61,220 bases of DNA from Ignavibacteriaceae bacterium. GTDB taxonomy: Bacteria > Bacteroidota > Ignavibacteria > Ignavibacteriales > Ignavibacteriaceae. The position numbers were made by a program, and so were the translations under genes. The stretch covers positions 1-61,220 of the forward strand of contig JACZKK010000170.1 of NCBI GenBank assembly GCA_014860115.1. Direction: 5' to 3'. The notes below the pieces were generated by a model. That model had not been told where the DNA came from. It worked only from the letters and a program-made list of their open reading frames with translations, and searched no databases. The stretch's first letter is position 1. Each line of letters opens with the position of its first letter. This document shows, one piece after another, positions 32,604 through 42,566 of this stretch.

Positions 32604-34439
32604 ATGAGTAAATTTGTGATAATGAAATTTCTTTTATCAATATTATTTCTAAGTATTCAATTTGTGTCTGCTCAGGTAACTCAGATTGCGGTAATTACTA
32701 ATCCGGAAATCGGTCCACAAAGTAATGCTTTGAACCTCATCGAAGTCGTTGAAGATATTAACATGCGCCAAAATATTACCCAGGTTGTTGTCCTTGGAAA
32801 TATTACTGCAAACGGAAAGTTCGATGAATTCATCTGGGCACAGGAAATACTTGATGAGCTTACTGCCCCATACTTTGTGGTTGGAGGTGAGAAAGATTAT
32901 TTCCTGAGTGAGGGAAAAGGCTCTGAAGTAACTTTACTTTGGAGTGATGACAAACAAATGGTAGTTGATAAAAACTTTTCACTGATTGGGATCAATACTT
33001 TGCTCTCAACTTTCAATACTAAAAAATATATTGATATTGAAACATTAACCTGGCTCGATGAAAAACTAAATCGCCTTCAAGTTTCAAGAATGTTTACCTT
33101 TTCTTATCACGTGCTACAAAGTACAGAAAACAGTTTCCGGTTTTTTGAAAAGATGCTGGATAAAAAAGTCTTTTCATTTGTGGGTATAGAGGATAAGTCA
33201 TTTGCAAATAAATCAATCTTTGAAGGATTATACCTGAACAGAAAAGATGGTTGGGGTTACTTAATGGTTTCCACTAACAGGGATTCTATTCATATAAAAA
33301 AAATTCTCAGTGAAGAGATTAAGAAAAAGGTAAAACCTGAAATTGTAAGATCAATTTTTTCCAAACCACTCGTTCGCGAATTAAAAGAACCTGTTCAATT
33401 TGTCGCAGCAGGGAGTAAAATCTGGTCATTCGAGAAAAATAAGACTACAATAACTTCTTCGGTTTATAATTCTGAAAAAATATTTAGTGTTTCCAGAAAT
33501 GGTTTAGTGCTGTGTCTGGATTTGACCGGGAAAGAAAAGTGGCGGTTCGACACAAATGAAAGAATCAACAGTCCACCGATTATTGAAAATGATTTACTGG
33601 TTCTTGCTTCTGATGATGGAGATATCATTACTTTAAATTCAAACAATGGCAGCGCTAATCAGATAATCGGGATCGGAGAAGAGATTACTTCCGGAATTTC
33701 TGTTATTGATGTGCAAGATCAGGGAACAACCTCCAAAGCTGTGATTGCCGGAACAGTTTACGGAAATTTATATTGCTACGATTTATTAACGCTTGATCCT
33801 TTATGGACACAGCATCTAAGTTTAGGCAGTTCAGAATCAAGCATTGTGTCTTCAATAGTTCATTCTGATAATAAAATTTTTTTAGTAGATGATGTAGGAA
33901 CACTTTACTGTTTTAGTGCTGTAAATGGAATGCTAATTTGGAACCTGGAAGCATCAAAAGGCGGATGGAGATCAAGCGTTGAAGTCCTGTTTTCACAAAA
34001 AGCAAGTGAGAAGAATATTTATCTGATTGATACTGCAGGTAATTTATTTTGTATTGACGCTCTTCTCGGAACTGCTAAATGGAATGTTAAATATATTTCT
34101 GCCAATGGCTTGATAAGATTAAACAATAAGCAGGAATTAGTACTCCCGACTAAAAACAATAAAGTAGTTATTGTCTCGCCAAAACTTGGGAAAGTAGTCA
34201 GTGAAATTGAACTTCCTTTAGAAACCAGTGCTGAAGCCATTACCGATGTTCTGGTTATTGACGACAGAATGATTGTCGGCTTTAGCGATGGACGGGTTTA
34301 TAAAATTCAAGCAAAACAAAAAGCAGTAAAAATTTTTCGTGGTGGTCTTGCACCATTAATTTCTTTAACAAATGTTGATGGCAATTGCCTCGTAACAGAT
34401 TATGATGGAAGATTTACTCTTCTGACATTAACACCATAA
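32604..34439 (+). CDS. Secreted PQQ-like beta-propeller with degenerate metallophosphoesterase domain
   Basis: This 611-residue protein has a signal peptide (cleaved near VSAQ, residue 24), a calcineurin-like phosphoesterase fold at about 27-240 and a PQQ-like propeller (about 265-611; LVLCLDLTGKEKWRFDTNE, GNLYCYDLLTLDPLWTQH, LFCIDALLGTAKWNV). The order of strands and helices in the first domain is normal (ITNPEIGPQ, VVLGNITANG, PYFVVGGEKDYF), but ligands are replaced: the Asp/His pair by Asn33 and Glu35, the bridging Asp by Asn66, and the Asn of the GNHD motif by Glu96. It is therefore probably a non-catalytic binding protein. An ATG at 32622 is an alternative start that gives a shorter n-region. 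Divergent from moxR. Confidence 0.8.
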   Translation: MSKFVIMKFLLSILFLSIQFVSAQVTQIAVITNPEIGPQSNALNLIEVVEDINMRQNITQVVVLGNITANGKFDEFIWAQEILDELTAPYFVVGGEKDYFLSEGKGSEVTLLWSDDKQMVVDKNFSLIGINTLLSTFNTKKYIDIETLTWLDEKLNRLQVSRMFTFSYHVLQSTENSFRFFEKMLDKKVFSFVGIEDKSFANKSIFEGLYLNRKDGWGYLMVSTNRDSIHIKKILSEEIKKKVKPEIVRSIFSKPLVRELKEPVQFVAAGSKIWSFEKNKTTITSSVYNSEKIFSVSRNGLVLCLDLTGKEKWRFDTNERINSPPIIENDLLVLASDDGDIITLNSNNGSANQIIGIGEEITSGISVIDVQDQGTTSKAVIAGTVYGNLYCYDLLTLDPLWTQHLSLGSSESSIVSSIVHSDNKIFLVDDVGTLYCFSAVNGMLIWNLEASKGGWRSSVEVLFSQKASEKNIYLIDTAGNLFCIDALLGTAKWNVKYISANGLIRLNNKQELVLPTKNNKVVIVSPKLGKVVSEIELPLETSAEAITDVLVIDDRMIVGFSDGRVYKIQAKQKAVKIFRGGLAPLISLTNVDGNCLVTDYDGRFTLLTLTP

Positions 34440-34468
34440 TTTTCCTATTGGAACTTAGCGACTTAGTG

Positions 34469-34489
34469 CCTGCCTGTCCGGCAGGCAGG
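34469..34489. repeat. CCTGCCTG palindrome upstream of the HAD gene
   Basis: CCTGCCTG (34469-34476) and CAGGCAGG (34482-34489) form a perfect 8-bp hairpin with a 5-base loop, within a wider repeat-like block (TTAGTGCC and GGCACGAAGACACAAAGAC) that runs to about 34545. It precedes the HAD start at 34555. Confidence 0.65.
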
Positions 34490-34554
34490 TCTTTGTGGCA
34501 ATTTCATTTAAGGAGTTTATTGGCACGAAGACACAAAGACTCAAAAAAAAAATT

Positions 34555-35202
34555 ATGAACAAACTTTTCGATGGATTTATTTTCGATATTGATGGAACAC
34601 TTACTTCCACAAACCAGTTGATATTCGATTCTTTCAATTTCATTGCAAAGAAATATTTGGACAGGACTTTTTCCGATGACGAAATTATTTCTCTCTTCGG
34701 TCCGACGGAAGACGTGATATTAAAGCGATGGTGCGGCAACAGATATGAAGAAGCGAGAAAAGATTACTATCATTATTACAGCGATCACCACGGAATTGCC
34801 GGACTTTATGATGGCATCAAAGAAATTCTTCACTATCTAAAAAGTAAAAACTATCCGCTGGGAATATTTACAGGTAAAGGTAGAGAAGCATCTTTGATTA
34901 CACTTAACAAACTCGGAATCGATCATTACTTTGATCTGATTATTACCGGCGACGATGTTGAAAATCACAAGCCATCTCCAGAAGGAATACTAAAATTTGT
35001 AAATCATTTTGGACTGAAACCGGATAGAGTTTTAATGATTGGCGATTCTGTTAGCGATGTGATTGCATCACGCGAAGCAGGAATCAAAATCGCTTCAGTG
35101 CTGTGGGACAGTTATGGAAACGAGGAAGTTAAATTACTCGGGAGTGATTATTATTTTTACACTGTGGAGGAGTTGAGGAAGTATTTGCTTGGGACAAGCT
35201 AA
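34555..35202 (+). CDS. HAD-superfamily phosphatase
   Basis: This 215-residue cytoplasmic phosphatase has the four HAD motifs: DIDGT with nucleophile Asp11 and Asp13 (motif I), IFTGKGR with Thr (motif II), Lys in NHKPSPEG (motif III) and MIGDSVSDV (motif IV). The cap region after motif I (about 16-80) is of the type seen in phosphoglycolate phosphatase and beta-phosphoglucomutase relatives, so the substrate is not certain. I chose the ATG at 34555 over one at 34495, because the upstream 20 codons read through a dispersed repeat block and lack family similarity. Confidence 0.88.
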   Translation: MNKLFDGFIFDIDGTLTSTNQLIFDSFNFIAKKYLDRTFSDDEIISLFGPTEDVILKRWCGNRYEEARKDYYHYYSDHHGIAGLYDGIKEILHYLKSKNYPLGIFTGKGREASLITLNKLGIDHYFDLIITGDDVENHKPSPEGILKFVNHFGLKPDRVLMIGDSVSDVIASREAGIKIASVLWDSYGNEEVKLLGSDYYFYTVEELRKYLLGTS

Positions 35203-35240
35203 ATTACTTTCAGCCGCCAAAGAAGATTAATTATGATATC

Positions 35241-35311
35241 AGATTAAGGTTTAACGATATAAGAATTGAGAAGATTCATATCAGAAGTCAAAAATCGTTA
35301 ATCTTAAATCT
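35241..35311. repeat. Imperfect inverted repeat downstream of the HAD gene
   Basis: AGATTAAGGTTTAACGAT (35241-35258) has a close inverted copy ATCGTTAATCTTAAATCT (35294-35311), in the convergent gap between the HAD gene and the PorU-like gene. It could act as a two-way terminator, although it lacks a GC-rich stem. Confidence 0.5.
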
Positions 35312-35314
35312 TCT

Positions 35315-38300
35315 CTACTTAACTATCGCCAGCTTTTGAGTTACTTCTTCTGTTTTGTCACCAGCTTGCATAATTACTTTGTAAAGGTAAACACCATTGG
35401 CAAGAACATCTCCGTCTTCGTCTCTTCCATCCCAGTAAATTTTATTAAAATCATATTTCAAATCAGCAGAAGTTAGTTTTATTTCTCTTACTAAGCGACC
35501 TGCTATTGTAAAGATTTTAATTCTAATCTCTTCAGGTAATTGAGTTAGCTTAAATGTAAAATGAGTCTCACCTCGCGATGGATTCGGATAGTTATAAACG
35601 TTCAGAATCTTCGCTTCATTCGAAACAAGGAAAAACTTTTCTACACCACTTGAATCAACAATATTTCCTTCGTAGTCTTTCCACAATACTCTCAATGCGT
35701 ATTCACCATCAACAAGTTTTGGATTGAATTCAACAGTAACTTTCGGGTTAGTCTCTGAGAAAGTATAATTGATTACGGAGGTATCGGATGGAATTAATTC
35801 ATCATTCAGATAAATCATAACAGAATTCGGTTCTGCAATTGGCAGCAATGATTGGTCATTCAGCTCAATATGAATAGTTGGATTCGGTGCTACATATTCT
35901 CCATCGAGTATATCATTGCCATCAATAGTCAAAGTGATCGATGGTTTGGTTGTGTCTTCTTTTATATAAAATGGTATGCTGAAGAAATTATTATCCTCAA
36001 AAAGTTCTCTGACTTTGTTATCAGAATCAATATTTATAAAGAAAGTTTTCGCTCCGCTGCCCGAAGAAGTGTTTTGTGTTATTTCAAATAATTTTCGACC
36101 GCCTGCTATTAATGAATCAACTTTCTGGGTAAAAATCGACTGTCGTGAATTATCCTCATTAATAACTTCAACCTTTACGTTAAAACTATCAGCCATGCTT
36201 TCACCCACATTATAAATATAAAAAGACAGATCTTTATCTTCGCCAATCAACACACTATCATTAGATACAGAAACCACCTGGTAATTAATTGCAAGATCAG
36301 GAACAGGAATAAAATTCACACCAATATTTTTTAATGAGGGTGATTCAAAATTTTGATTCGTCTGGAACATTGCAACAAGCTTAATCATATTATAAACATT
36401 TGCATCGATGCTGCTTATGTCAGCAATATTTCCAGAAAATGTTAATGTACTTAGAGTATCAATCGAGTTATCACTTTTTATCCCGATTGACAGATAAGAA
36501 ATTTGGGAGCCAGTGGGCAACGAATCAGCTTTTGTAACACTCAACCATTCAGCGGAATTTTTTATTTGAGGAAATTCAATCCAGCCGTTTTGATTTGTAA
36601 CTGTATTTGAAGTTTCAATTTCTGCTCTTCCTTGGAATCTTTTTTTGAATGATTCAAGAACTGATCCCTGCGGCGCACCTTTTTTACCAATCATACACCA
36701 CGAATCTCTGTAGAAAACACTATCAATGTAAAGACTGCCGAGAGTTTCAATTGCCTGCCTCACAGGTGTTCCTGAAGTCCAACCTAAAACAGATTGAGCT
36801 CCATCTGCACAAATCGTCATTGCCAATAATGTCCCTACAGAAAGTGAGTTGATATAGCTGATTAAAGAATCAGCGGGAGCAGGATCCCAGAAAAGAAAAT
36901 ATCTAAAATCAGATGGTTCAAGAGTTACTGAATCAATGATAGCAGTTGCAATTCCCCAGTAAAAAGTATTGGGAAGTTTTTCATCGCCGTTAATTTTAAT
37001 TGAGCCGAACTCACCGTCATCGGAACCTGCAGAACCAACCTTAAGTATGTTTTCATAATCTGTTAATCTCCAATTACCAGCGGTTGAATCAAATACGAGA
37101 TTATTAAACTGGATGTCCGAATAGTTAAATGATCGATTGAAATACCAATCATAGTTAACGATTTCATTAAAGAAAGAATATGGTTCGGACCACGATGCCT
37201 GTGATGTATTCAATCTTGCGCGCCACCAATATCTTTTATCTGATTGAAGTGAATTTAGCCTGTAAATAGTTTTCACGGTATCCATTGGTGTAACGAATTC
37301 AAATGCATTCATAAAATCAGGATTATCGGCAAATGAAACTTCGATTGATGATACATTTTGATTTGCAAGCAGAACAGGATTCAAAAAACGAAAATCACTG
37401 ATAGCAGTATTATAAAAACGTTCTGCTTCAATCGGTCTTATCGAAGAAGCGTAAACAAGGAAACTGTAATTTGCTGTGTTGTCATCTTTGTAGATTTCAT
37501 CAAAAAAATTATCCTTGTCAATTGTCACCTGAAGATTATGCTCACCAACAAGTCCGAGTATTTGCACATTAACTCTCAGATATTGTTTATAAAGAGGAAC
37601 AGGAATTTTAAACTCATTCAGGAAAATTTGATTTCCAAGATAATCATCTATAATTGTTACCAGAACTGAATCCTGCAGAACTTTCCCAAAATTAATTAAT
37701 TCAATATTTACCTGGACGGAATCGTTAATATCCAGCGGAAAATTATTATCGATACTGAATGAATTATTTGTAATGCTCAAGTTTGGTTTCGGAGGAAGCT
37801 TGAATCCAATCAACGGATCGCCGAAAAGAATATTGCAATAGTTAAAGACTTTGTTAACATCGCCAGTTCCATACAGATTAAAAAGCTGCAACTTTGCCAG
37901 ATAATGAATTTCGGATACAACAGGCAGTGATTTGAGCAGAAGTTGTCCGTAAAATAACTGCGGATAATTAACAGAAGTTGATACATATCCCCAGCTTGAA
38001 TTTCCAAGGTAATAAATTGCTTGACCATCGCTAGAAGCAGAGATAAACAATTCACCGAATGCATCAACATCAGGCTCGGCGAATTTGCCGGTTGAACAAC
38101 CGAAATCTGATATCAATGAGAGTCGGTCATTAAAAGCTGGTTTTAAATCAGTCACCTCGGTTATTCCATTGTCCCAGGTTTCTGTTCCACTGTGTCCAAT
38201 GTAAGAAATGAACAATCCGCTGCTGTCAATTGCATTATCAACCTGCTCGCGGGTGTAAGGGCCAAAGTTAGTTAGAGGATTAACAGTTTTATAGAAATGA

Positions 38301-40702
38301 ATCCCCTCTCCTCCAACTGGTGCTGGCTGCACAAAATTATTCAGCACGGAACTGTTTGCAGAATTTAATAACTCAAGCTGGCTTGGATTGTTTGCATCTC
38401 CGCCGCTGAAGAAAAGATAACGTTTATTAAAATCATCAAACCTTCTGCTTAAATAAGTCTGATGTTTGTTCAGATAGAACTGCACCTCAGAATTCATGGT
38501 TGCAGGAATTCTTCCAACAAACATTTGAGGTATGTTGACGTTTGAAGAATCCCACATTGTAAACCAGACATCACTGACAGGATTGCCAAATGATGGAACT
38601 AAATTTTTTCTTAAAACGGTTGGTGGCGGAGTAATTTTATTCTTGTAGTCATAATTTGCATCACCGAGAAGCATTAGAAACGAAGGTGCGGGAGCAATCC
38701 AGTTTTTATTTGCGAAATAAAGAAAATCTTTGATTGCTTCAGGTTTTGCGCAGCCAAATGAAAATTCATCGTAAATATCATCGACATAAATTAGTTCATT
38801 TCTTGTTTCATAATTATTATTAATGAAATCAATGTATTGTTCAGCGGATGATTGAAGAATTCGGTTCGTAATAGCAATGTAATCTGCACCACGATTTGAA
38901 TCACGAAGATTTATAAAAAACTTTTTCTTCTGAAATATTGGCGTTTCGGTTAGACTTTGCTTGATAACTATATACTCATCATTTGCAGCAACAGTATCAG
39001 TAAATGTTAAAACAGAATTCGTGATGTTGAACGAAGTAATTTTCTTAAATGATGGTTTGATTTTATAAACTAGCATATCTCCAGATTGCTGTGTTACATT
39101 CGAAACTTTGACAACTCTCTCTGAAGTAGCAGTGTTTTCATCAACACGAATTAACAATGAATCATTGTCTGCAACATTGAATCTCTGATATTCGATATCA
39201 ACCCAATCGATCAAAGCCTGGTGCCATCGCAGTGAATCGTTCTGCATACCGAAAATCCTGACAAAGTTATTTCCTGTGACCAATTGATTTGAGTTGTATT
39301 CCCCGGGAAAGTTTACAGTTTGCTTGTAGCTGAAAACTATAGTATCCAATGGTGAAGCAGAGTTTAAACTTAATCCAAAGCGGTGGTTGTTTGTAAAAAG
39401 TTGATCAGTTGCGTTACTTATCATTCGTGCAACTACATTAACAGCAGCATTGGGTGCAAAATCAGTTGCAGTGAAATTAAAATCTATGCTGCCGCCATTG
39501 CCAAGAAATTGCCATGTCCAAACTTTGTTTTCTTGCCATTGTGGAAGCTGAACTCGGGGAGAAACGGCATCATAGTACCACAGCCTTACATCCTCCTCTA
39601 GGTGAGAAAACGCTTTGTGTGAGAACAAAGTATCAGTAAGTCCGGTTGCAGTTGTATTCTGAATACTAATTCTTTTACCATCAACTCCGTCCCATTTTAG
39701 CCAAACAATTGATGTATCAGAATAGCGATCAAGATAATTCAAATAATCAACACCAACTGAAACGATATTTCCATAATCATCTGACCCATAATTTTTTTGG
39801 GCCCAAAACTCAACGAAATCTCCGGGATCAAATGACAAATCACTTTCCCCAGAAACGTAAATAGGAATTTCGTCTCCTTTAGAAAATATCTTAAATGATT
39901 TTGGATTTATACTTGAAGGATTAATACCATAACTTAAAATCTCATCATAACCTATCCTGTAAATTCCATCATCAGGTATTTGAAGTTTTGCATATTCACT
40001 TGCATAATCAATCCAGTTTCCTGAAGTATCTGACACTGAATGCTCTGATTTATCTACTCGAAATTTAGATGCAACTTTATAATTTAAAATTACTTTTTTC
40101 AAAATATTATCGAACTCACCGACAGGTCTTTCGTTGAGATTGAAAGCTATATGTTCAGAAAATTCATAGTTCATTGTTGCTGAGAGTAGCTCTCTTATTT
40201 CCCTCTTCTTCCAGTTATATGAATGAGTATTTATTCTTACAATCGTACAATAATAATCTCTAAGCCAGGTGTACCCAATTACTTCAATTTCAGAATCTGG
40301 ATATTGGTCAGAAGTAAATTTTGTTAAATCAGGTTGAGATTCGTTATAAATAATTGACGAATCATTGGAAAGATTCATTTCAGGATTCAGTGCTGGCAAT
40401 GAATTTTTAATAAAAGAATATTTTTGTTCAGTTAATTGAATTCTAACTTGACTATGAGGTGGAAGAGCGATAAAATAAGTTTTGGAGGGTAATATAGGTG
40501 TTCCCGGCAGTCCTTCGTTTATGAAGTTGAAATATTCAATGACTGCTTTGCCATCTGAAAATTTCTGATTGAATGGTTCTTGTTTGAAATGCAGCCCAAT
40601 CTCCATTCCACTTTGCTTCTCCAGAAGGGATACAACTTCGCTCTGAGCAAATGAGAGCTGCGATAAAAGAAATACAAATTGAATTGTAAAAAATATTCTC
40701 AT
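35315..40702 (-). CDS. PorU-like C25 (gingipain family) protease, putative T9SS sortase
   Basis: This 1795-residue protein is exported (signal peptide to about Ala19). Residues about 20-590 include the N-terminal prodomain-like and beta-rich segments of PorU-type proteins. The C25 caspase-like domain (about 590-985) has the catalytic His837 in YIGHSGTETW and Cys869 in SDFGCSTGKF, 32 residues apart as in gingipains. Further on are Ig-like modules, including a CARDB-type segment near 1490-1580, and a FlgD-like/T9SS end with NYPNPSRGE and IYWDGRDEDGDVLANGVYLYKV. PorU cleaves T9SS sorting domains and attaches cargo to the surface. It is larger than the canonical PorU of about 1150 residues, so it may be the second PorU type seen in Ignavibacteria, or a different C25 protease. 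Confidence 0.82.
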   Translation of the reverse strand: MRIFFTIQFVFLLSQLSFAQSEVVSLLEKQSGMEIGLHFKQEPFNQKFSDGKAVIEYFNFINEGLPGTPILPSKTYFIALPPHSQVRIQLTEQKYSFIKNSLPALNPEMNLSNDSSIIYNESQPDLTKFTSDQYPDSEIEVIGYTWLRDYYCTIVRINTHSYNWKKREIRELLSATMNYEFSEHIAFNLNERPVGEFDNILKKVILNYKVASKFRVDKSEHSVSDTSGNWIDYASEYAKLQIPDDGIYRIGYDEILSYGINPSSINPKSFKIFSKGDEIPIYVSGESDLSFDPGDFVEFWAQKNYGSDDYGNIVSVGVDYLNYLDRYSDTSIVWLKWDGVDGKRISIQNTTATGLTDTLFSHKAFSHLEEDVRLWYYDAVSPRVQLPQWQENKVWTWQFLGNGGSIDFNFTATDFAPNAAVNVVARMISNATDQLFTNNHRFGLSLNSASPLDTIVFSYKQTVNFPGEYNSNQLVTGNNFVRIFGMQNDSLRWHQALIDWVDIEYQRFNVADNDSLLIRVDENTATSERVVKVSNVTQQSGDMLVYKIKPSFKKITSFNITNSVLTFTDTVAANDEYIVIKQSLTETPIFQKKKFFINLRDSNRGADYIAITNRILQSSAEQYIDFINNNYETRNELIYVDDIYDEFSFGCAKPEAIKDFLYFANKNWIAPAPSFLMLLGDANYDYKNKITPPPTVLRKNLVPSFGNPVSDVWFTMWDSSNVNIPQMFVGRIPATMNSEVQFYLNKHQTYLSRRFDDFNKRYLFFSGGDANNPSQLELLNSANSSVLNNFVQPAPVGGEGIHFYKTVNPLTNFGPYTREQVDNAIDSSGLFISYIGHSGTETWDNGITEVTDLKPAFNDRLSLISDFGCSTGKFAEPDVDAFGELFISASSDGQAIYYLGNSSWGYVSTSVNYPQLFYGQLLLKSLPVVSEIHYLAKLQLFNLYGTGDVNKVFNYCNILFGDPLIGFKLPPKPNLSITNNSFSIDNNFPLDINDSVQVNIELINFGKVLQDSVLVTIIDDYLGNQIFLNEFKIPVPLYKQYLRVNVQILGLVGEHNLQVTIDKDNFFDEIYKDDNTANYSFLVYASSIRPIEAERFYNTAISDFRFLNPVLLANQNVSSIEVSFADNPDFMNAFEFVTPMDTVKTIYRLNSLQSDKRYWWRARLNTSQASWSEPYSFFNEIVNYDWYFNRSFNYSDIQFNNLVFDSTAGNWRLTDYENILKVGSAGSDDGEFGSIKINGDEKLPNTFYWGIATAIIDSVTLEPSDFRYFLFWDPAPADSLISYINSLSVGTLLAMTICADGAQSVLGWTSGTPVRQAIETLGSLYIDSVFYRDSWCMIGKKGAPQGSVLESFKKRFQGRAEIETSNTVTNQNGWIEFPQIKNSAEWLSVTKADSLPTGSQISYLSIGIKSDNSIDTLSTLTFSGNIADISSIDANVYNMIKLVAMFQTNQNFESPSLKNIGVNFIPVPDLAINYQVVSVSNDSVLIGEDKDLSFYIYNVGESMADSFNVKVEVINEDNSRQSIFTQKVDSLIAGGRKLFEITQNTSSGSGAKTFFINIDSDNKVRELFEDNNFFSIPFYIKEDTTKPSITLTIDGNDILDGEYVAPNPTIHIELNDQSLLPIAEPNSVMIYLNDELIPSDTSVINYTFSETNPKVTVEFNPKLVDGEYALRVLWKDYEGNIVDSSGVEKFFLVSNEAKILNVYNYPNPSRGETHFTFKLTQLPEEIRIKIFTIAGRLVREIKLTSADLKYDFNKIYWDGRDEDGDVLANGVYLYKVIMQAGDKTEEVTQKLAIVK

Positions 40703-40761
40703 TCAAAATTTATTTTATTTGATAAAATATATCTGGCTTCAAGATACAATACAAGTTTTAA

Positions 40762-41478
40762 TTACGTGACTTTCTTACCTATTTTGATTTTAGCAACCCG
40801 GTATGTGAATTCAGGAATTCCAATGATGTATCTTTTCCACAATCTTCCTGGTTCAGAAAATAATCTGAACAACCATTCAAGACCAAATTTCTGAAACAAA
40901 ACAGGCGCTCTTTTCTTAGTACCAAAATAATATTCGAAAAAATTTCCAACACAGATAATAATTTTATTCGTTGAAGAATTATATAATCTCTCGGCAAATA
41001 ATTCTTGCTTAGGTACGCCCATACCAATAAAGAATACCTGAGCATCCAAATTATTTAGTTGATTGATACTTTCAACCAGAGCCGCATCATCAAAAAATCC
41101 GTTCAAGTAATAAATTAAATTTATTCCTTTTTCATTCGCTGTATTCCGGATAAATTTTTCTGAAAAATTGCCTCCAACAATAACGATTGGAATTTTATAC
41201 TTTATCAACGCATTTAAAATATTTTCATTCATTGCTGTGGACTCTATTCGCTTGGGGTCTGAGTGATTTAGAAATTTAGCGGCAAGATATACACCTAAAT
41301 CAGCTTGATATGAATGGAAATTAACATCAATTACGCGCCGGTATTTCTGATCTTCATAATAGACATTAAAGCAATGTTGATTGAAATAAGTAAGTAAAAG
41401 CGGTTCTTTCAATTTTATTGAATCGAAAACCTTTTGAGTAACTTCATCAGGATCGGATAAGAGTTTTTTAAAAATCAT
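40762..41478 (-). CDS. WecG/TagA/CpsF-family glycosyltransferase
   Basis: This 238-residue GT26-type enzyme transfers a sugar (often N-acetylmannosamine or its uronate) to a lipid-linked intermediate in surface polysaccharide synthesis. Family features: HSYQADLGVYLAAKF in the substrate region, PIVIVGGNFSEKF and the C-terminal GMGVPKQELFAERL. The N-terminal extension (MIFKKLLSDPDEVTQ) is unusual. It ends a four-gene operon: its start overlaps the GT4 gene upstream by 4 bp. The acceptor is not identifiable. Confidence 0.85.
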   Translation of the reverse strand: MIFKKLLSDPDEVTQKVFDSIKLKEPLLLTYFNQHCFNVYYEDQKYRRVIDVNFHSYQADLGVYLAAKFLNHSDPKRIESTAMNENILNALIKYKIPIVIVGGNFSEKFIRNTANEKGINLIYYLNGFFDDAALVESINQLNNLDAQVFFIGMGVPKQELFAERLYNSSTNKIIICVGNFFEYYFGTKKRAPVLFQKFGLEWLFRLFSEPGRLWKRYIIGIPEFTYRVAKIKIGKKVT

Positions 41479-42566
41479 TCCCTGTTAAGAAGTGAGTTAT
41501 AAATTTTTTCTACTTCGTTAAAATAGTTATTATAATCACAAAGACGATTCACCTTTTCATAAAGTTTTTCTCCCATTGTTCTTCCAATTTGCGGGTTATT
41601 AAGCAGGTAAATAATTTTTTCAGCAAGAACCTGCGGATTTTCGGGATCGACAAGTAATCCGTTAATACCATCTTCAATAAACTCCGCAATGCCTCCGGTA
41701 TTTCCTCCTATAAACGGTTTTTTATACGAACCCGCTTCGATCATAACGAATGGGAATGGATCAACTCTTGAAGGTAATACGACAATATCGGCTAACAAAT
41801 ACAAATAGTTATTGTCTTTCTGGGGTGGAATAAAAACAATATTATCATTATTTGAAGTTGATTTGTGGCTAAATACTTTTTCTTTAGTATGTCCATTGAT
41901 GACTAGGATTACATTCTTATTTTTTCTCGTAACGTATGCTAACGAACTAATTAATGTGTCATACCCTTTATCCTTACCAATTCTTCCAACAAATAATAAT
42001 ACTTTATTATCAGGCGAGAAACTATTTTCTAATTTAAATCTGTCAGTCGTTTCTGAATCTATTTGAGTGGGCTGCTCGATTGGATTGTATAGTGTAATTA
42101 ACTTTTCTTTATTTACGCAATATTTTATAACTAAGTAGTTGCTAAGTGATTTACTTACCGAAATTATTTTGTGAGATTTGAAGCTAGTTCGCTCGAATCC
42201 TTTTACAAAACTATGCGCTGATGTAATAGTTTTAATGTTTAATTCTGTGCCAATTTTTGTCGCTATAAATTCGGCAAATCTATGGTGAGTGTGAATAAGA
42301 CCAATTTCATTATTAAGAACATATTGCTTTAAGCTTCTGTAAAGATAGCTTTTGTATATTAAATTTCTAAACCCAGTAGAAAAATCAAATCTCTCAAAAT
42401 GCAGATTTGGTATTTCATTTAACCTGCTAAGAGCATCTCCACCGTTAGTAATAAAATGTGTTTTATAGTTATCAATGCCACCAAAATACTTTAAGTAGAG
42501 AAAAGCTAGTTTGCTTCTGCCGCAGCTATAATTAAAATTCGGCGTAATGTGAAGAATGTTTTTCAT
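41475..42566 (-). CDS. GT4-family glycosyltransferase
   Basis: This 363-residue enzyme has a GT-B fold with two Rossmann domains. The N-terminus has ITPNFNYSCGRSKLAF, a His-rich acceptor part (IHTHHRFAEF), and the C-terminal nucleotide-sugar domain begins VLLFVGRIGKDKGYD (about 195). The donor-phosphate motif includes FPFVMIEAGSYKKPFIGGN with Glu, and GGIAEFIEDGINGLLVDPEN. Donor and acceptor sugars are not predictable. It overlaps both neighbours by 4 bp (ATGA type). Confidence 0.9.
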   Translation of the reverse strand: MKNILHITPNFNYSCGRSKLAFLYLKYFGGIDNYKTHFITNGGDALSRLNEIPNLHFERFDFSTGFRNLIYKSYLYRSLKQYVLNNEIGLIHTHHRFAEFIATKIGTELNIKTITSAHSFVKGFERTSFKSHKIISVSKSLSNYLVIKYCVNKEKLITLYNPIEQPTQIDSETTDRFKLENSFSPDNKVLLFVGRIGKDKGYDTLISSLAYVTRKNKNVILVINGHTKEKVFSHKSTSNNDNIVFIPPQKDNNYLYLLADIVVLPSRVDPFPFVMIEAGSYKKPFIGGNTGGIAEFIEDGINGLLVDPENPQVLAEKIIYLLNNPQIGRTMGEKLYEKVNRLCDYNNYFNEVEKIYNSLLNRE

